This document shows positions 26,423 to 35,538 of a stretch of 63,916 bases of DNA, one piece after another. Position numbers and translations under genes: made by a program. The stretch lies in the NCBI GenBank assembly GCA_026394055.1, contig JAPKYZ010000083.1:1-63916 (forward strand), written 5' to 3'. Below the pieces are notes generated by a model. That model was given only the letters and a program-made list of their open reading frames with translations, searched no databases and was not told where the DNA came from. The first letter of the stretch is position 1; every line of letters begins with the position of its first letter. Origin of the DNA: Acidobacteriota bacterium. GTDB lineage: Bacteria; Acidobacteriota; Terriglobia; Bryobacterales; Bryobacteraceae.

Positions 26423-27160
26423 TTAGATTCCCGCGTACCAGGAGTAGCTGCCGCCCGCCTCGGTGGGCTTCAAGCTGTCCACCACCCGGATGCGGTTGAT
26501 GAACTTCACGCTCTTGTAGCCCAGTTGGCGCGGCACGCGCATGCGGAGGGGGCCGCCGTGGCCATAAGGCAGGTCCGCTCCATTGAACGTGTGCGTCACC
26601 AGTGTCTGCGGATGCAGGGCGTCATCCATATCAATGCTGTCGGCCCAACTGCGTTGAATGGAGTGATAGGTGACGTAGCGCGCTTGCGGCATCGTGCCCA
26701 CGCGCTCCAGAATCAAACTCAAGGGCACGCCGGTCCATTCGGCGACATAGGACCAGCCTTCCTCGCACGCCAAGCTGGTGATCTGGCTGCGCACCGGGAA
26801 GCCCTTCAGGTCAGCCAGCGAAAAGGTCATCGGACGTTCCACCAGACCCTCGACGGTCAGCCGCCACTCGGCAAACCCACCAGCCTCCAGCCGCTTGTAC
26901 TCGTCTGACTTGCGGGAGGTGGGGTTCGGGAACGGTTGGGGCGAGATCTGGTCCCGCCGGAACTCCCGCGCCAGCGTGTGGCGGGTGAGCAGCCGCTGGG
27001 CGGCGTAGGTCAACGTATCCCCGGGCGTGTAGAGTGACGTGGGTCCAGGTGGCAAAAGGCCGGTGCGGTCCGCCAAGCGGACAGCGGCAGTCAATCCCGC
27101 CGCTCCGGCGGCCGTGGTCAAGCCGGCCGTGATCAGTTTACGCCGCGAGATTTCGCTCAT
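26423..27160 (-). CDS. molybdopterin-dependent oxidoreductase (sulfite oxidase/MsrP family)
   Basis: 245 residues. A twin-arginine signal (SRRKLITAGLTTAAGAAGL) is followed by the oxidoreductase domain: the conserved molybdenum-ligand cysteine in SLACEEGW and the GGPLRMRVPRQLGYKSVKFI region. Its ATG overlaps the stop of the upstream cytochrome b gene by 4 bases. This is the YedYZ/MsrPQ layout: a periplasmic molybdoenzyme fed by a membrane cytochrome, often repairing methionine sulfoxide. The exact substrate is not established by sequence. Confidence 0.88.
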   Translation of the reverse strand: MSEISRRKLITAGLTTAAGAAGLTAAVRLADRTGLLPPGPTSLYTPGDTLTYAAQRLLTRHTLAREFRRDQISPQPFPNPTSRKSDEYKRLEAGGFAEWRLTVEGLVERPMTFSLADLKGFPVRSQITSLACEEGWSYVAEWTGVPLSLILERVGTMPQARYVTYHSIQRSWADSIDMDDALHPQTLVTHTFNGADLPYGHGGPLRMRVPRQLGYKSVKFINRIRVVDSLKPTEAGGSYSWYAGI

Positions 27161-27861
27161 TGGTGGGTACCGCCTCCCGTTATCATCGCATTCACCCGCT
27201 GCCGGAACCCGGCGCGGATCACCATGGCCACATGCGCCACCAGGAACAACATCAGCAACCCAAAACCCAAAAAGTGCAGCGTCCGGGCCGATTGATGGCC
27301 ACCGAACACCGCCATCGCCCCCGGGAACAAACCCACGATGGCCGGCGACATCGCCAGGCCCGTCCAGATCATCAGCGGGAACGCGATGAAGACCACGCTG
27401 AAATAGGCCAACCGCTGGAGGACGTTGTAGCCGGCTTCCGGCTTGGCGAAACGCAAATGGTCGCGCAGCACGCGGGCTAAAGCCGGTCCTCGAAGTTCAG
27501 CCGCCGAGGGTACTAGCTCGCGCTGCACATGCCGCGAGGCCAAGCCCATCAGCCCGTAGACCACCCCGGCAAACACCACCAGCCAAGCTGCCTCAAAATG
27601 GAGCGACCGGCTCCACCCATTCTGATCCGGCAGCACCGTCTTAAAGCCCGTGGGGACATGCCCGCGCGAGGCCGGGATAGGCAGCTGAAACAGCGCCGGC
27701 ATCCCCGAATGCCCGGTATCGCCCCAATAGAAGCGCGGATGGGAGATGAGAATTTCGACGCCGCTCAGCACCAGGGCGGCAAAGGCGAGCACGGTAACCC
27801 AGTGCGTCACCCGCACAAACGCAGGATGTCGCGGCGTAGGGCTGACAGCAGGAGCGGCCAT
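27157..27861 (-). CDS. cytochrome b subunit partner of the molybdoenzyme
   Basis: 234 residues with four or more transmembrane helices and haem-ligand candidates in VTHWVTVLAF, SLHFEAAWLV and TLHFLGFG...VAHVAMV. It belongs to the cytochrome b561/Ni-hydrogenase-type family rather than the shorter MsrQ. Co-transcribed with the molybdopterin enzyme, it likely carries electrons from quinol to it. Confidence 0.82.
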   Translation of the reverse strand: MAAPAVSPTPRHPAFVRVTHWVTVLAFAALVLSGVEILISHPRFYWGDTGHSGMPALFQLPIPASRGHVPTGFKTVLPDQNGWSRSLHFEAAWLVVFAGVVYGLMGLASRHVQRELVPSAAELRGPALARVLRDHLRFAKPEAGYNVLQRLAYFSVVFIAFPLMIWTGLAMSPAIVGLFPGAMAVFGGHQSARTLHFLGFGLLMLFLVAHVAMVIRAGFRQRVNAMITGGGTHQ

Positions 27862-27986
27862 GGGGAGAAGGCTACCACGCTTGAGGCGTGATACGCTGCG
27901 GCGAGTGAAGAACTTATTCGAATCATCTCAGCCCGCGACGCTAACCCACGTGCGCTGAATCTATTTGGATGCGCGACAATAGTTGA

Positions 27987-28220
27987 ATGGCTGTGCTCAG
28001 CATTCTGACTGACGAGTTCGCACAAGCGGTGGCGCGGGCTGGGTGGTGTGCCCGCCAGGACGCATTGGCCGCTGGCCACCCGGTGGTCTTCATTGATCCC
28101 GCAGGACGTTACGTCGAAGAGCATCCTGACGGAAGGCGATTTGAGATCTATCTGGATCCCGCTGTGCCCCGGGATACACACCGGGTCGTGCTCCGCGAAC
28201 TGGCTTCTCCCGCTGCGTGA
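27987..28220 (+). CDS. small protein, probable antitoxin of a zeta-type toxin
   Basis: 77 residues (LTDEFAQAVARAG at the N-terminus; HPDGRRFEIYLDPAVPRDT later). I recognise no family. Its stop TGA overlaps the start of the zeta-like gene (GTGA), and such a small upstream partner is the usual epsilon/zeta-like arrangement. Antitoxin activity is inferred only from this context. It is divergent from the cytochrome b operon. Confidence 0.6.
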   Translation: MAVLSILTDEFAQAVARAGWCARQDALAAGHPVVFIDPAGRYVEEHPDGRRFEIYLDPAVPRDTHRVVLRELASPAA

Positions 28221-28795
28221 GTGATGCAAGTCTGACCTTGGTGGCGGGTCCGAATGGCTCGGGGAAAAGCACCCTAACTGCGTCTGTCACCTTTCCCGGG
28301 GCCGCAACGGTGGTGGACCCGGACGCAATTGCCCGGAAGTTGGATCCTGCACAACCAGCGAGAGCCGCGATTCCCGCCGCTCGTGAGGCGATATTGCAGT
28401 GCCGTTCGCTGCTTGCATCTCGAAGCAGCTTCATTCTGGAGAGCACCCTCGCCGGCAACGGCGCCATTGCCCTTTTCCGCGCCGCAAAACGGATGGGCTA
28501 CCGGACGAGCCTTATCTACGTCGCTCTCGGCGATCCCGAACTGCACATCGAACGCGTACGGCTGCGGGTCTCGCGAGGTGGTCACGACATTCCGGATTCT
28601 GACATTCGGCGCAGATACTGGCGCAGTTTGTCTCGGGCGCCAGTCGTGATGCGCCTTGCCGATGAAACCGTCGTACTAGACAACTCAGGATCACATCCGG
28701 AACGAATGTTGATGCTGCGGAGCGGCCAGCTGACTTGGCGCGCCGACTGTCCGCCAGATTGGGTTGAAGAGCTTTCTCGCGAATTGTTCCGGTGA
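28217..28795 (+). CDS. zeta toxin-like nucleotide kinase
   Basis: 192 residues starting at GTG 28217. Walker A GPNGSGKST (11-19) follows the first strand, then FILESTLAG and DPELHIERVRLR, as in the zeta toxin/UNAG kinase superfamily, which phosphorylates UDP-N-acetylglucosamine and blocks wall synthesis. Start GTG overlaps the upstream stop. With the 77-residue partner it forms a type II toxin-antitoxin module in an otherwise metabolic neighbourhood. Other P-loop kinases of this family are housekeeping; the linked partner favours the toxin reading. Confidence 0.78.
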   Translation: MSDASLTLVAGPNGSGKSTLTASVTFPGAATVVDPDAIARKLDPAQPARAAIPAAREAILQCRSLLASRSSFILESTLAGNGAIALFRAAKRMGYRTSLIYVALGDPELHIERVRLRVSRGGHDIPDSDIRRRYWRSLSRAPVVMRLADETVVLDNSGSHPERMLMLRSGQLTWRADCPPDWVEELSRELFR

Positions 28796-28804
28796 GGTGA
28801 CGCC

Positions 28805-29602
28805 CTACCGCGGCGTAATATCCCCACCAATGCCCGCGTAGGTCTCTTTCACCTTGATCACCTTATTCCCCGCACCGCCGAAGGTGACGAAGGTGATCTT
28901 ACCCGGAGCTTGGCCGTAAACCCAATCTTCCGTATCGACGCCCTCTTTTGATTCGCGCGAGTGATACTTGGGCTGGCCGAGCACCATCTTGACCTGCTCC
29001 TTATTCATGCCCTCCACCACCTTGCCGGCTTTTACCGCGGCTTGGATTTCGGGGGGCAGGTTCTCGACGTAATCTTCGGTGGCGGAGTGCTCGTCGAACT
29101 TGAAGATCGGCGACAGCATCTTCTTGATCTCAGCCACTTCGATGGGCTCGATCGGTTTGGGGAACTTCAGCACCAGGGCGGTGCCGAGGGAAAGCTTGGT
29201 GGGGCCGCCGACCGGAGTCATACCGCCGTTGTTGCCGCCGGTGCCGACGCCCACCTGCACGCGGTCGCGCCAGGACTTGCCGGTCTTCAGGCCGCCGTTG
29301 ATTTCGAGCACGATGTTGTCATCGTTGATGTCGACCTTGGTGATCTGCACCTGGTCGCCCACCTTGGCCGCGGGGCCAAACTCGCGGCTGGCGGCATCCC
29401 AGCGGGCTTTGTCCCATTGCGTGTCGCCCGCCTTTTGCTGGGTGGTCAGCTCCAGTGGCTTCTTCGAGCGCGGCAGCGGGATCTTGGCGCTGGCGTATTC
29501 GGCGGAGAGGCCGCGGATCAGCTTCACCCGGTCTTCCTGGGTCAGCTTCTCCGCGCAGGCAAGCACGGGGAGCGCCACCAGGATGAGGAGACGGAATCTC
29601 AT
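28805..29602 (-). CDS. exported protein of unknown function
   Basis: 265 residues from ATG 29602 with a signal peptide (MRFRLLILVALPVLACA, possibly a lipoprotein cysteine at 16). The body has repeats such as ELTTQQKAGDTQWDKARWDA and GIGGDITPR at the end, and a MVLGQPKYH segment reminiscent of SmpA/BamE-type proteins. I do not recognise the family. Its ATG overlaps the CPBP protease stop (ATGA), so the two are co-expressed. Confidence 0.6.
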   Translation of the reverse strand: MRFRLLILVALPVLACAEKLTQEDRVKLIRGLSAEYASAKIPLPRSKKPLELTTQQKAGDTQWDKARWDAASREFGPAAKVGDQVQITKVDINDDNIVLEINGGLKTGKSWRDRVQVGVGTGGNNGGMTPVGGPTKLSLGTALVLKFPKPIEPIEVAEIKKMLSPIFKFDEHSATEDYVENLPPEIQAAVKAGKVVEGMNKEQVKMVLGQPKYHSRESKEGVDTEDWVYGQAPGKITFVTFGGAGNKVIKVKETYAGIGGDITPR

Positions 29603-30495
29603 TCTTCCTCCCGCAATAGATAGGGCCGCTGGACTGAAAAGGGCGCCTTCCAGAGGTAGAAGCCGACAATCGGGATGACGATCAGCGTCAAGAGGCTGCC
29701 CTCGACACCATAGCCGCCGCCCGACCACAGCTTACTGGCTGTCCATTCCATCCGATAGCCCGTCACACTCATTGTAAAGCCGCTCAGGTTGACGCCGAAC
29801 AGCGGCAGCGTCCAGTTCCAGCCAAAGTGCATGCCGATCGACAGCCACAGGTCACCCGTGCGGAGGAAGCAGACGCCGAAGATCACGCCCCACAGAAAGG
29901 TGTTCGCGTAGCCGATCCAGTTGATGTCGGGGTTGGCCGAATGGCCGTTCGAGAACAGTACCGCCATCGGCAGAATGGTGGCGAACGCTCCCCAGCGCTT
30001 CAGCAGCAGTTGGAAGCCATAGCCGCGGAACAGCATCTCTTCGCCCACCGCGCCCAGCAGCAGGACCACGCTGACGAACAGCAAGCTGTACCAGTTGCGC
30101 GGCTGCTCCGGCGCGGGCACCAGTTTCGCCATACCCAACACCAGCGGCGGCACCAGCACGAACAACGCTGCCCCCAGTCCACCCAGGAACCCCAGGCCCA
30201 GGTTGCGCATGCCGCCATCGTCGACAGTTAAGCCGATATCGGAAAGCCGCCCCCGCTCATAGACCCGCAGGGTGATGCCGTTGGCCAGCGCCGCCGCGGC
30301 AAAGCTGGTCACCGCACCCGTGATCAAGGCGCCCGCCCACGGCAGCAGCAGCCGGCTGAGCACCATGATCGTCACCACTTCGATCAACGCGAACAGGATC
30401 ACGCGGACGATCACCCGCGGTGGCTGTCCGGGCACTTCCACCGTTCCTGGCGCGTTGTTGGGATTGGGCGGTGTGGGCGGGGCGGAGGGTTGCAT
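29599..30495 (-). CDS. CPBP family intramembrane glutamic endopeptidase
   Basis: 298 residues from ATG 30495 with about eight transmembrane helices. The Abi/CPBP motifs are present: EEMLFR (152-157) and HFGWN (223-227), which form the putative protease site. Such proteins process CAAX-like or other membrane substrates, or serve in bacteriocin immunity. It starts 19 bases after the GHMP kinase stop and overlaps the downstream exported protein. Confidence 0.85.
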   Translation of the reverse strand: MQPSAPPTPPNPNNAPGTVEVPGQPPRVIVRVILFALIEVVTIMVLSRLLLPWAGALITGAVTSFAAAALANGITLRVYERGRLSDIGLTVDDGGMRNLGLGFLGGLGAALFVLVPPLVLGMAKLVPAPEQPRNWYSLLFVSVVLLLGAVGEEMLFRGYGFQLLLKRWGAFATILPMAVLFSNGHSANPDINWIGYANTFLWGVIFGVCFLRTGDLWLSIGMHFGWNWTLPLFGVNLSGFTMSVTGYRMEWTASKLWSGGGYGVEGSLLTLIVIPIVGFYLWKAPFSVQRPYLLREEE

Positions 30496-30514
30496 AGGGT
30501 TCCGCTCGGCTCCG

Positions 30515-31555
30515 CTACAGGCTCTTGACGTTGACGCGGACGCCCTTGGGCGCCACTTTGACGGGCAGAACGGTGGCGCCTTCCGCCGCGATCGCTTCCG
30601 AAACGCGCTGCTTGGCGTCAGGCTCCACCAGGAAGAAGACGCAGCCGCCACCACCCGCTCCGCAGACCTTGCCGCCCAGTGCGCCCTTCTTCTTGGTGAC
30701 GGCGATCAGCTGGTCGATCAGCGGTGTCGTGATGCCGGGGGCGTTCTTGCGGCGATGGCCCCATTCTTCGCGCACCAGCCGGCCCACTTCGGCCCAATCG
30801 CTCTTTTCGAGCGCGCCGCGCATTGCCTGCGCAATGGCCGAGATCTTGGCGAAGTTGCGGTGGACCTGCTTGTCGCCATCAATGTGCAGCTTGGTGACTT
30901 CCCAGTTATTGATGCCGGAATTGCGCGGCAGGCCGGTGTAGGCCAGCACGATGCGCTGGTTGAAGTCGTCCAGATCGACCGGAATGGGCTTGCGGATCAG
31001 TCCATCGACGCGCAGCTCCAGCGCGCCCACGCCACCGTACATGGCCGGGTAGTAATCCTGAGCGCCCGTGGGGACGTTGATAATCTGCGCCTCAATGTTC
31101 TGGGCCACTTCGCGGACGCGCTCAATGGAATAGCCGGTGCCGCAGAGCTTGTTGAACGCGCTCGAGATGGTGATCAGCAGCGCCGACGAACCCGAGATGC
31201 CGGCACCGGCGGGCGCTTCTGAGCTGGTCCATAGCTCAAAGCCATTCAGCGCGTCCAGTTTCTCGCGCGCCACAGTGGCAAAGTGGCGGATGGCCCAGGC
31301 CAGCAAGCCCAGCCCCGGTTTCTTCTCCGCCAGCAGCGAATCCAGCGAGGCGAAGGCTTCGGTCTTTTTGAGATCCTCCGACACCAGCACCACCGCGCCG
31401 TCATTGCGAGGCGTGATGCGGCAGTGTGTGTAGCGGTCCACCGCAAAGTTCACCGTCACCGCGCCCGGGTGATAGAGATAAAGCGGCCAGATGTCCAGCG
31501 TGCCGCCCGCCATATCGACGCGGCACGGAGATTGAGCAGTGTAGATGTTCGCCAA
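30515..31555 (-). CDS. GHMP family kinase
   Basis: 346 residues. GHMP motif 1 lies in PCRVDMAGGTLDIW (10-23), motif 2 in PAGAGISGSSALL (115-127) and motif 3 in GGKVCGAGGGGCVFF (near the C-terminus). The family includes galactokinase, mevalonate kinase and heptose-7-phosphate kinase. The AGGTLDIW start resembles the heptose-kinase subgroup, but no heptose genes are beside it. It heads a probable kinase-CPBP-exported protein operon. Confidence 0.85.
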   Translation of the reverse strand: MANIYTAQSPCRVDMAGGTLDIWPLYLYHPGAVTVNFAVDRYTHCRITPRNDGAVVLVSEDLKKTEAFASLDSLLAEKKPGLGLLAWAIRHFATVAREKLDALNGFELWTSSEAPAGAGISGSSALLITISSAFNKLCGTGYSIERVREVAQNIEAQIINVPTGAQDYYPAMYGGVGALELRVDGLIRKPIPVDLDDFNQRIVLAYTGLPRNSGINNWEVTKLHIDGDKQVHRNFAKISAIAQAMRGALEKSDWAEVGRLVREEWGHRRKNAPGITTPLIDQLIAVTKKKGALGGKVCGAGGGGCVFFLVEPDAKQRVSEAIAAEGATVLPVKVAPKGVRVNVKSL

Positions 31556-31592
31556 ATCACTATTCTAGTTGAGGTTTCGGCCTGAAACGGGG

Positions 31593-31937
31593 TCACAGCG
31601 CGTGGAAGAAGATGAGAGCGTTCAGCAGGCAGAGCACCAGCGCCGGAATCGCGGCCACCGGCGGGTCCTTGATTCTGAAGCGGGTCACCACCGCCAGAAA
31701 CATCATCAGCGCTAAGCCGCCGGAGGACAGCAGAAGTAGGGGGCGATAGAGCTGGCCCGCGAGCAGGCCCAGGCTGGCGGCCACCTGCAGTGCCCCGGTC
31801 AGCCGCTGGAAGCGGGCCAGGCCGTAGCGTTCAAACTCCGCCACCATGCGTTCCGATAGCAGGCAATTTAGACCGTAGCCGCCGAACAGGACGGCGGACA
31901 GAAAGGGCGCAATGAGCAGGAAATTAGTAGTTAACAC
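31593..31937 (-). CDS. DoxX-like membrane protein
   Basis: 114 residues with four transmembrane helices and the DoxX-like pattern of a loop after helix 1 (EFERYGLARFQRLTGALQ). Family members are small inner-membrane proteins, often in redox or efflux contexts; no activity can be assigned. It is divergent from a second DoxX-like gene at 32007 with only 69 bases between, which probably carry both promoters. Confidence 0.75.
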   Translation of the reverse strand: MLTTNFLLIAPFLSAVLFGGYGLNCLLSERMVAEFERYGLARFQRLTGALQVAASLGLLAGQLYRPLLLLSSGGLALMMFLAVVTRFRIKDPPVAAIPALVLCLLNALIFFHAL

Positions 31938-32006
31938 TTGTCCGCTCCAATGATAGACTTACCGCAGGCCAACAATTTAGTCTGGCCACAAAGGACGAGA
32001 AATTAA

Positions 32007-32405
32007 ATGCAAACGGTGATGTGGGCCTTTCAAGTTCTCGTCGCTTTAGGGCTGCTGAACGTTTGGCTGCTCCGCTTTCAGCACAGTACTGCTTATCGGG
32101 GCGGTAACGCCCACTCCATGCCGGAAGAGTTTGCGGTTTACGGTCTGCCGCCTTGGTCAACTTACGTCGTCGGCGCGCTGAAGGTGGGCGCGGCTATTTC
32201 TCTGATTGCCGGTATCTGGGTGCCGGTCTTGGTTCTGCCCGCGGCAATGCTCGTTAGTGTTTTGATGCTGGGCGCGTTGGCAATGCACTTGAAAGTTCGC
32301 GACCCCTTAAAGAAGTCCGCCCCGGCGCTTTGTATCCTCGTTCTCTGCGTGGTGATCAGCTGGGGTTCGTGGGACCAGGTGGCGGGGCTGTTGAGCCGAA
32401 TTTAA
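32007..32405 (+). CDS. DoxX-like membrane protein
   Basis: 132 residues with four transmembrane helices and a loop EEFAVYGLPPWSTYVVGALK matching the EFxxYGLxxxxxxxGxLK pattern of its divergent neighbour at 31593. An AGGAC ribosome-binding site precedes the ATG. A divergent paralogue pair suggests a shared regulatory region and possibly two subunits of one membrane complex, which is inference. Confidence 0.75.
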   Translation: MQTVMWAFQVLVALGLLNVWLLRFQHSTAYRGGNAHSMPEEFAVYGLPPWSTYVVGALKVGAAISLIAGIWVPVLVLPAAMLVSVLMLGALAMHLKVRDPLKKSAPALCILVLCVVISWGSWDQVAGLLSRI

Positions 32406-32447
32406 GCAAATCGTATACGCCGCGCGGCGATGCCCCGGTTCCAGTGA

Positions 32448-33417
<970 letters not shown>

Positions 33418-33439
33418 TACAGTAATTTAGTTACGGAGA

Positions 33440-33469
33440 AAGGGCGCTCGGCTGTAGGGCGCCCTTTTT
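33440..33469 (+). terminator. Rho-independent terminator after gap
   Basis: Stem AAGGGCGC (33440-33447) pairs with GCGCCCTT (33459-33466) and is followed by a run of T to 33469. It separates gap from the M13 peptidase genes. Confidence 0.8.
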
Positions 33470-33504
33470 CTATGGACCGTTCGAACTTGAGGATGCTGCC
33501 TGCT

Positions 33505-35508
33505 ATGAAGTTCTCCCGTCTGCTGCCCCTGCTCACTGGCCTGGTGTTGTTGGCCGCCCCACCCAAATCCGGCGTCGACAAAGCCGCCATCGACCCCACT
33601 TGCATGCCCTGCGATGATTTCTGGCGGTACGCCAACGGCAGCTGGATCGACAAGAACCCGATTCCCGCCAAGTCCGCCGGTTGGGGCAGCTTCCTGGTCC
33701 TGCGTGACCAGAATGCCGAACGGCTGAAAGGCATTTTGGACGAGGCCGCGCAGAAGCCCACGCCGAAGACGGCCAAGATTGGTGCGTTCTATGCCGCCTG
33801 CCTCGATACCGAAGCGCTCGACCGGAAGGGCTTTTCGCCCGTGGAGCCGATGCTGAAACGCGTCAACCAGATCGACAGCCCCGCGGGTGTCGCGGCAGAG
33901 ATCATGGCGATGGTCCGGTTGGGCCTGTCGGCGCCGCTTGATGTCTCTACCGGCGCAGACTACAAGAACTCGACCGAGATCATCCTGGGCGTCGATATTG
34001 GCGGCCTGTCGCTGCCGGACCGAGACTTCTACGTCAACACCGACGCGCGCAGCCAGCGGGTCCGCACGGAGTTTTTGAAGTACAGCGCCCGTCTGCTGGA
34101 GCTGACCGGCATCCCAGCGGAGCAGGCCACCCAGCGAGCGGAGACAATCCTCGCTTTTGAAACCAAGTTGGCCGAAGCTCGCATGAAGCGGGCGGACCTC
34201 CGCAATCGCGACAACACCTATAACAAGACCGATCAGGCCGGCTTGAAGGTGATGGTCCCGGGCATCAGCTGGGGCGCGTTGATCGATTCTGAAGGGCTGA
34301 AGCAGACAATTCCGGTGAACGTCCGCGACATGGGCGCGCTGAAGGCATTCGGGCAGCGCCTGGCGGATACGCCGGTCGACACCTGGAAAGCCTATCTCCA
34401 CTGGCGCTGGCTGAGCGCCTCCGCCGACAAGCTCTCAAAACCGTTCCGCGATCAACAGTTCGCCTTCAACCGCACCGTTTTGGCGGGCGTCAAGGAAATG
34501 GAGCCACGCTGGCAGACCTGTTCGGCGCAGACCGATGCCGTGCTGGGTGAAGAGCTGGGGCAAGTGTTCGTAGCCAAGTACTTCCCGCCCGCCGCGAAAG
34601 CGCGCATGCGGACGCTGGTCGAGAACCTGCGCGAGACCTTGCGCGAAGAGTTGCCCACCGTGCCGTTCATGGGCCCGGCGACGCAGAAGGCCGCGCTTGA
34701 GAAACTGAACGCCTTCTTCCCCAAGGTGGGCTATCCGGATAAGTGGCGCGACTATTCGGCGCTGGAAGTGAAGCGCGACGATGTCTTCGCCAACTTCCTC
34801 GCCGCCCGAGCTTTCTCGCATCGTGAGGCGATGAGCCGCGCGGGCAAGCCGGTGGACCGCAGCCGCTGGGGCATGACGCCTCCGACGGTGAACGCCTACT
34901 ACAACGCCTCGCTGAACGAGATCGTGTTTCCGGCCGGCATTCTCCAGCCGCCGTTTTTTGATCTCGAAGCTGACGACGCCGCCAACTATGGCGCCATCGG
35001 CGCGGTGATCGGGCATGAGATGGGCCACGGCTTTGACGACCAGGGCAGCAAGTTCGACGCCCAGGGCAACATGCGCGATTGGTGGACCGCCGAGGATCGC
35101 AAGAAGTTCGACGAGCGCGCCGCTTGCATCATCGACCAGTTCGACACGATTGACGTCGGCGATGGACTGCGTCACAACGGGCGCCTGGTGACCGGTGAGG
35201 CAATGGGCGACGTGGGCGGCCTGACTCTGGCCTATAAGGCGTACAAGCGCTCCTTGAAGGGCAAGCCCGGGCCGGTGATCGATGGCTTCACCGCCGACCA
35301 GCGCTTCTTCCTGGCGTTTGCCCGCGTGTGGGGCAGCTACGAACGGCCGGAGTCCCGCCAGTTGCGGTTGAAGACCGACCCGCACCCGATCTCGAAATGG
35401 CGGGCCAATGGCACGCTTTCGAACATGCCCGAATTCTTTGCCGCATTTTCCTGCAAACGAGGCGACCCGATGGTGCGTCCAGAAGAAAAGCGCTGCAAGC
35501 TCTGGTAA
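33505..35508 (+). CDS. M13 family metallopeptidase (first of tandem pair)
   Basis: 667 residues from ATG 33505 (an earlier ATG at 33472 lies before the signal peptide). Signal peptide MKFSRLLPLLTGLVLLAA is followed by CDDFWRYANG and the catalytic zinc motif GHEMGHGFDDQGSKFD, with the downstream glutamate in TGEAMGDVGG. The C-terminal CKLW is typical. M13 peptidases cleave exported peptides. The next gene is a close paralogue of exactly the same length (667), so this is a tandem duplication. Confidence 0.93.
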   Translation: MKFSRLLPLLTGLVLLAAPPKSGVDKAAIDPTCMPCDDFWRYANGSWIDKNPIPAKSAGWGSFLVLRDQNAERLKGILDEAAQKPTPKTAKIGAFYAACLDTEALDRKGFSPVEPMLKRVNQIDSPAGVAAEIMAMVRLGLSAPLDVSTGADYKNSTEIILGVDIGGLSLPDRDFYVNTDARSQRVRTEFLKYSARLLELTGIPAEQATQRAETILAFETKLAEARMKRADLRNRDNTYNKTDQAGLKVMVPGISWGALIDSEGLKQTIPVNVRDMGALKAFGQRLADTPVDTWKAYLHWRWLSASADKLSKPFRDQQFAFNRTVLAGVKEMEPRWQTCSAQTDAVLGEELGQVFVAKYFPPAAKARMRTLVENLRETLREELPTVPFMGPATQKAALEKLNAFFPKVGYPDKWRDYSALEVKRDDVFANFLAARAFSHREAMSRAGKPVDRSRWGMTPPTVNAYYNASLNEIVFPAGILQPPFFDLEADDAANYGAIGAVIGHEMGHGFDDQGSKFDAQGNMRDWWTAEDRKKFDERAACIIDQFDTIDVGDGLRHNGRLVTGEAMGDVGGLTLAYKAYKRSLKGKPGPVIDGFTADQRFFLAFARVWGSYERPESRQLRLKTDPHPISKWRANGTLSNMPEFFAAFSCKRGDPMVRPEEKRCKLW

Positions 35509-35538
35509 GTGCGCAAAAATCAGCTGAGGGAGTTTTGC

